A DNA stretch of 6,603 nt from Tardiphaga sp. (GTDB lineage Bacteria; Pseudomonadota; Alphaproteobacteria; Rhizobiales; Xanthobacteraceae), in contig JAQGJF010000540.1 in assembly GCA_028290765.1 (NCBI GenBank), forward strand, positions 1-6,603, written 5' to 3'. The notes below the pieces were generated by a model, which saw only the letters and a list, made by a program, of their open reading frames with translations, was not told where the DNA came from and searched no databases. Position numbers and translations under genes: made by a program. The first letter of the stretch is position 1, and each line of letters opens with the position of its first letter. This document shows positions 5,502 through 6,603 of this stretch, in pieces.

Positions 5502-6603
5502 GTGAGCAAACTTTCAGTCGCATTGCCGTTGTGGGTCCGTGCGCTCCTGCTGACCGGCGCCCTGTGCATTGTCGCTGGAGCTGGTTTCATCACCTATCGG
5601 TTCTACAGCCGGCCGGCGACGATGACCGTTTCTGTCGGTTCGCTCGACGGCGAGGCGAGGAAGGCGGCCTCGGTCATCGCCGGCTACCTGGCGACGGGCA
5701 ATTCGTCGGTCAGGCTCAAGGTCGAGAATGCCGGCAGCGTGCTCGACGCCGCCAAGACCCTGGCCGCGGGCAATGCCGATCTGGCGGTGGTCCGGGCCGA
5801 CGTCGGCAATTTCACCCAGGCGCGCAGCGTCGCGCTAATGGGGCAGGGCGTCGTGATGCTGGTGGCGCCGCCGGGATCTGGTATCACCAGCATCGAAAAG
5901 CTGAAGGGCCACACCGTCGGCGTGGTCGGCGGTGAAATCAATCACCGCCTCGTCGAGGTGATGAAGAAGGAATACGATCTCGGCCGCGCCAATGTCGTCT
6001 TCAAGGACATCGCGCCCCTGGATGCGAGGCGCGCGATCCAGGCGAAGGAAGTCAGCGTGCTGCTGCTGGTGGTGCCGTTGACGGAGAGATATTTGTCGCT
6101 GGTGAAGGGGCTGTTTCGCGAAAGCCAGAATGCGTCGCCGGTCCTGATTCCGATCGACTCCGCCGGCGCCATCGCCGATGTCGACCATGCCTATGAAAGC
6201 TTCGATATCCCGAAAGGCACGCTTCGCGGCGCGCCGGCGGTTCCGGTCGACGATGTCACGACGTTGCGGGTCGCGTATTATCTGGTCGCGAACCGGCATC
6301 TCGGCGCAAATCCGATCGCGGAGCTGGCCAAACGGATCATGAATGCCCGCAGGGATCTGATCGGCGAACAGCCGATCCTCGCCGGCATCGCCGCGCCCAA
6401 CCTCGACCCGGATGCCTATATCTCGGTGCATCCTGGCGCCGCGGCGTTCTACAACGGCACCCAGCAGAGTTTTATGGATCAATACGGCAATGCCATCTAT
6501 CTGACGCCGATGGTGCTCGGCGGGCTGGCCTCGGTGTGTGCCGCGGCATGGCGGTTCCTAGGCGTCCGACCGGTCGAACTGCCGCCGATGGAGTTGAGCA
6601 CGC
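5502..6603 (+). CDS. TAXI-family TRAP-type solute-binding protein, membrane-anchored, 3' end missing
   Basis: The frame is open from GTG 5502 to the window end: 367 codons plus one base. GTG is chosen because an in-frame TAG lies at 5487-5489, GGAG (5492-5495) is well placed, and the next in-frame ATG would remove the membrane segment. Residues about 9-31 (LPLWVRALLLTGALCIVAGA onward) are a hydrophobic N-terminal anchor without a clear cleavage site. The rest resembles TAXI/NMT1-like binding proteins: VSVGSLDGEARKAASVIAGY, then AAGNADLAVVRAD, IEKLKGHTVGVVGG, and HPGAAAFYNGTQQSFMDQYG followed by a second hydrophobic segment (about 331-353). Such proteins bind small organic ligands, often dicarboxylates or amino acids, for TRAP transporters. 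No permease gene is visible. Both ends appear membrane-tethered, so it may be a standalone sensor or an orphan receptor. The ligand is unknown. Confidence 0.88.
   Translation, partial: MSKLSVALPLWVRALLLTGALCIVAGAGFITYRFYSRPATMTVSVGSLDGEARKAASVIAGYLATGNSSVRLKVENAGSVLDAAKTLAAGNADLAVVRADVGNFTQARSVALMGQGVVMLVAPPGSGITSIEKLKGHTVGVVGGEINHRLVEVMKKEYDLGRANVVFKDIAPLDARRAIQAKEVSVLLLVVPLTERYLSLVKGLFRESQNASPVLIPIDSAGAIADVDHAYESFDIPKGTLRGAPAVPVDDVTTLRVAYYLVANRHLGANPIAELAKRIMNARRDLIGEQPILAGIAAPNLDPDAYISVHPGAAAFYNGTQQSFMDQYGNAIYLTPMVLGGLASVCAAAWRFLGVRPVELPPMELST

Noticed and set aside
5063..5593. Longer 176-residue version of the small secreted protein
   Set aside because: The extra N-terminus has no domain and would bury the signal peptide internally; the consensus ribosome-binding site and signal peptide both support the start at 5311.
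5835..6482. 215-codon antisense frame opposite the TAXI gene
   Set aside because: It is opposite a gene with TAXI-family motifs and has no supporting ribosome-binding site or domain.

Overview
The window looks like chromosomal DNA from an alphaproteobacterium of the Bradyrhizobium/Rhodopseudomonas group (Nitrobacteraceae). This is inferred from the high GC content, a LigD of PE-ligase-polymerase order, an intergenic palindrome whose spurious translation contains the familiar 'DERSDIRD' string, a small secreted Trp/His/Tyr-rich protein of a type common in these bacteria, and a membrane-anchored TAXI-type binding protein. No database search was possible, so the genus is not proven.

Layout. (1) Positions 1-2468 (+) hold most of ligD, the multifunctional end-joining ligase. 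Its N-terminus lies upstream of the window. (2) Positions 2469-2668 carry a roughly 30-bp-arm REP-like palindrome directly after the ligD stop, then a probable promoter region. (3) Positions 2669-3532 (+) encode an AraC-family regulator. After a 101-bp gap containing an inverted repeat comes (4) 3634-5010 (+), an FAD-linked oxidase of the berberine-bridge-enzyme-like type. It has the His and a Cys at the two positions used for covalent flavin attachment. (5) Positions 5031-5057 form a bidirectional terminator shared with the convergent gene. (6) Positions 5063-5311 (-) encode an 82-residue exported peptide with a Trp/His/Tyr-rich mature part. Its consensus Shine-Dalgarno sequence lies inside a predicted hairpin. 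(7) Positions 5312-5501 are the divergent control region. (8) Positions 5502-6603 (+) encode a TAXI-type TRAP solute-binding protein starting at GTG and cut off by the window end.

The genes do not form one pathway. LigD is DNA repair. The AraC regulator and the oxidase may be a regulator-target pair, judged only by adjacency and orientation. The small peptide and the TAXI protein are divergently transcribed from a shared 190-bp region. No mobile element, CRISPR array, tRNA or rRNA was seen. I found no clear new multi-gene system. The most unusual signals are the ribosome-binding-site hairpin and unusual peptide at 5063-5341, and the possible bicovalent flavin oxidase.
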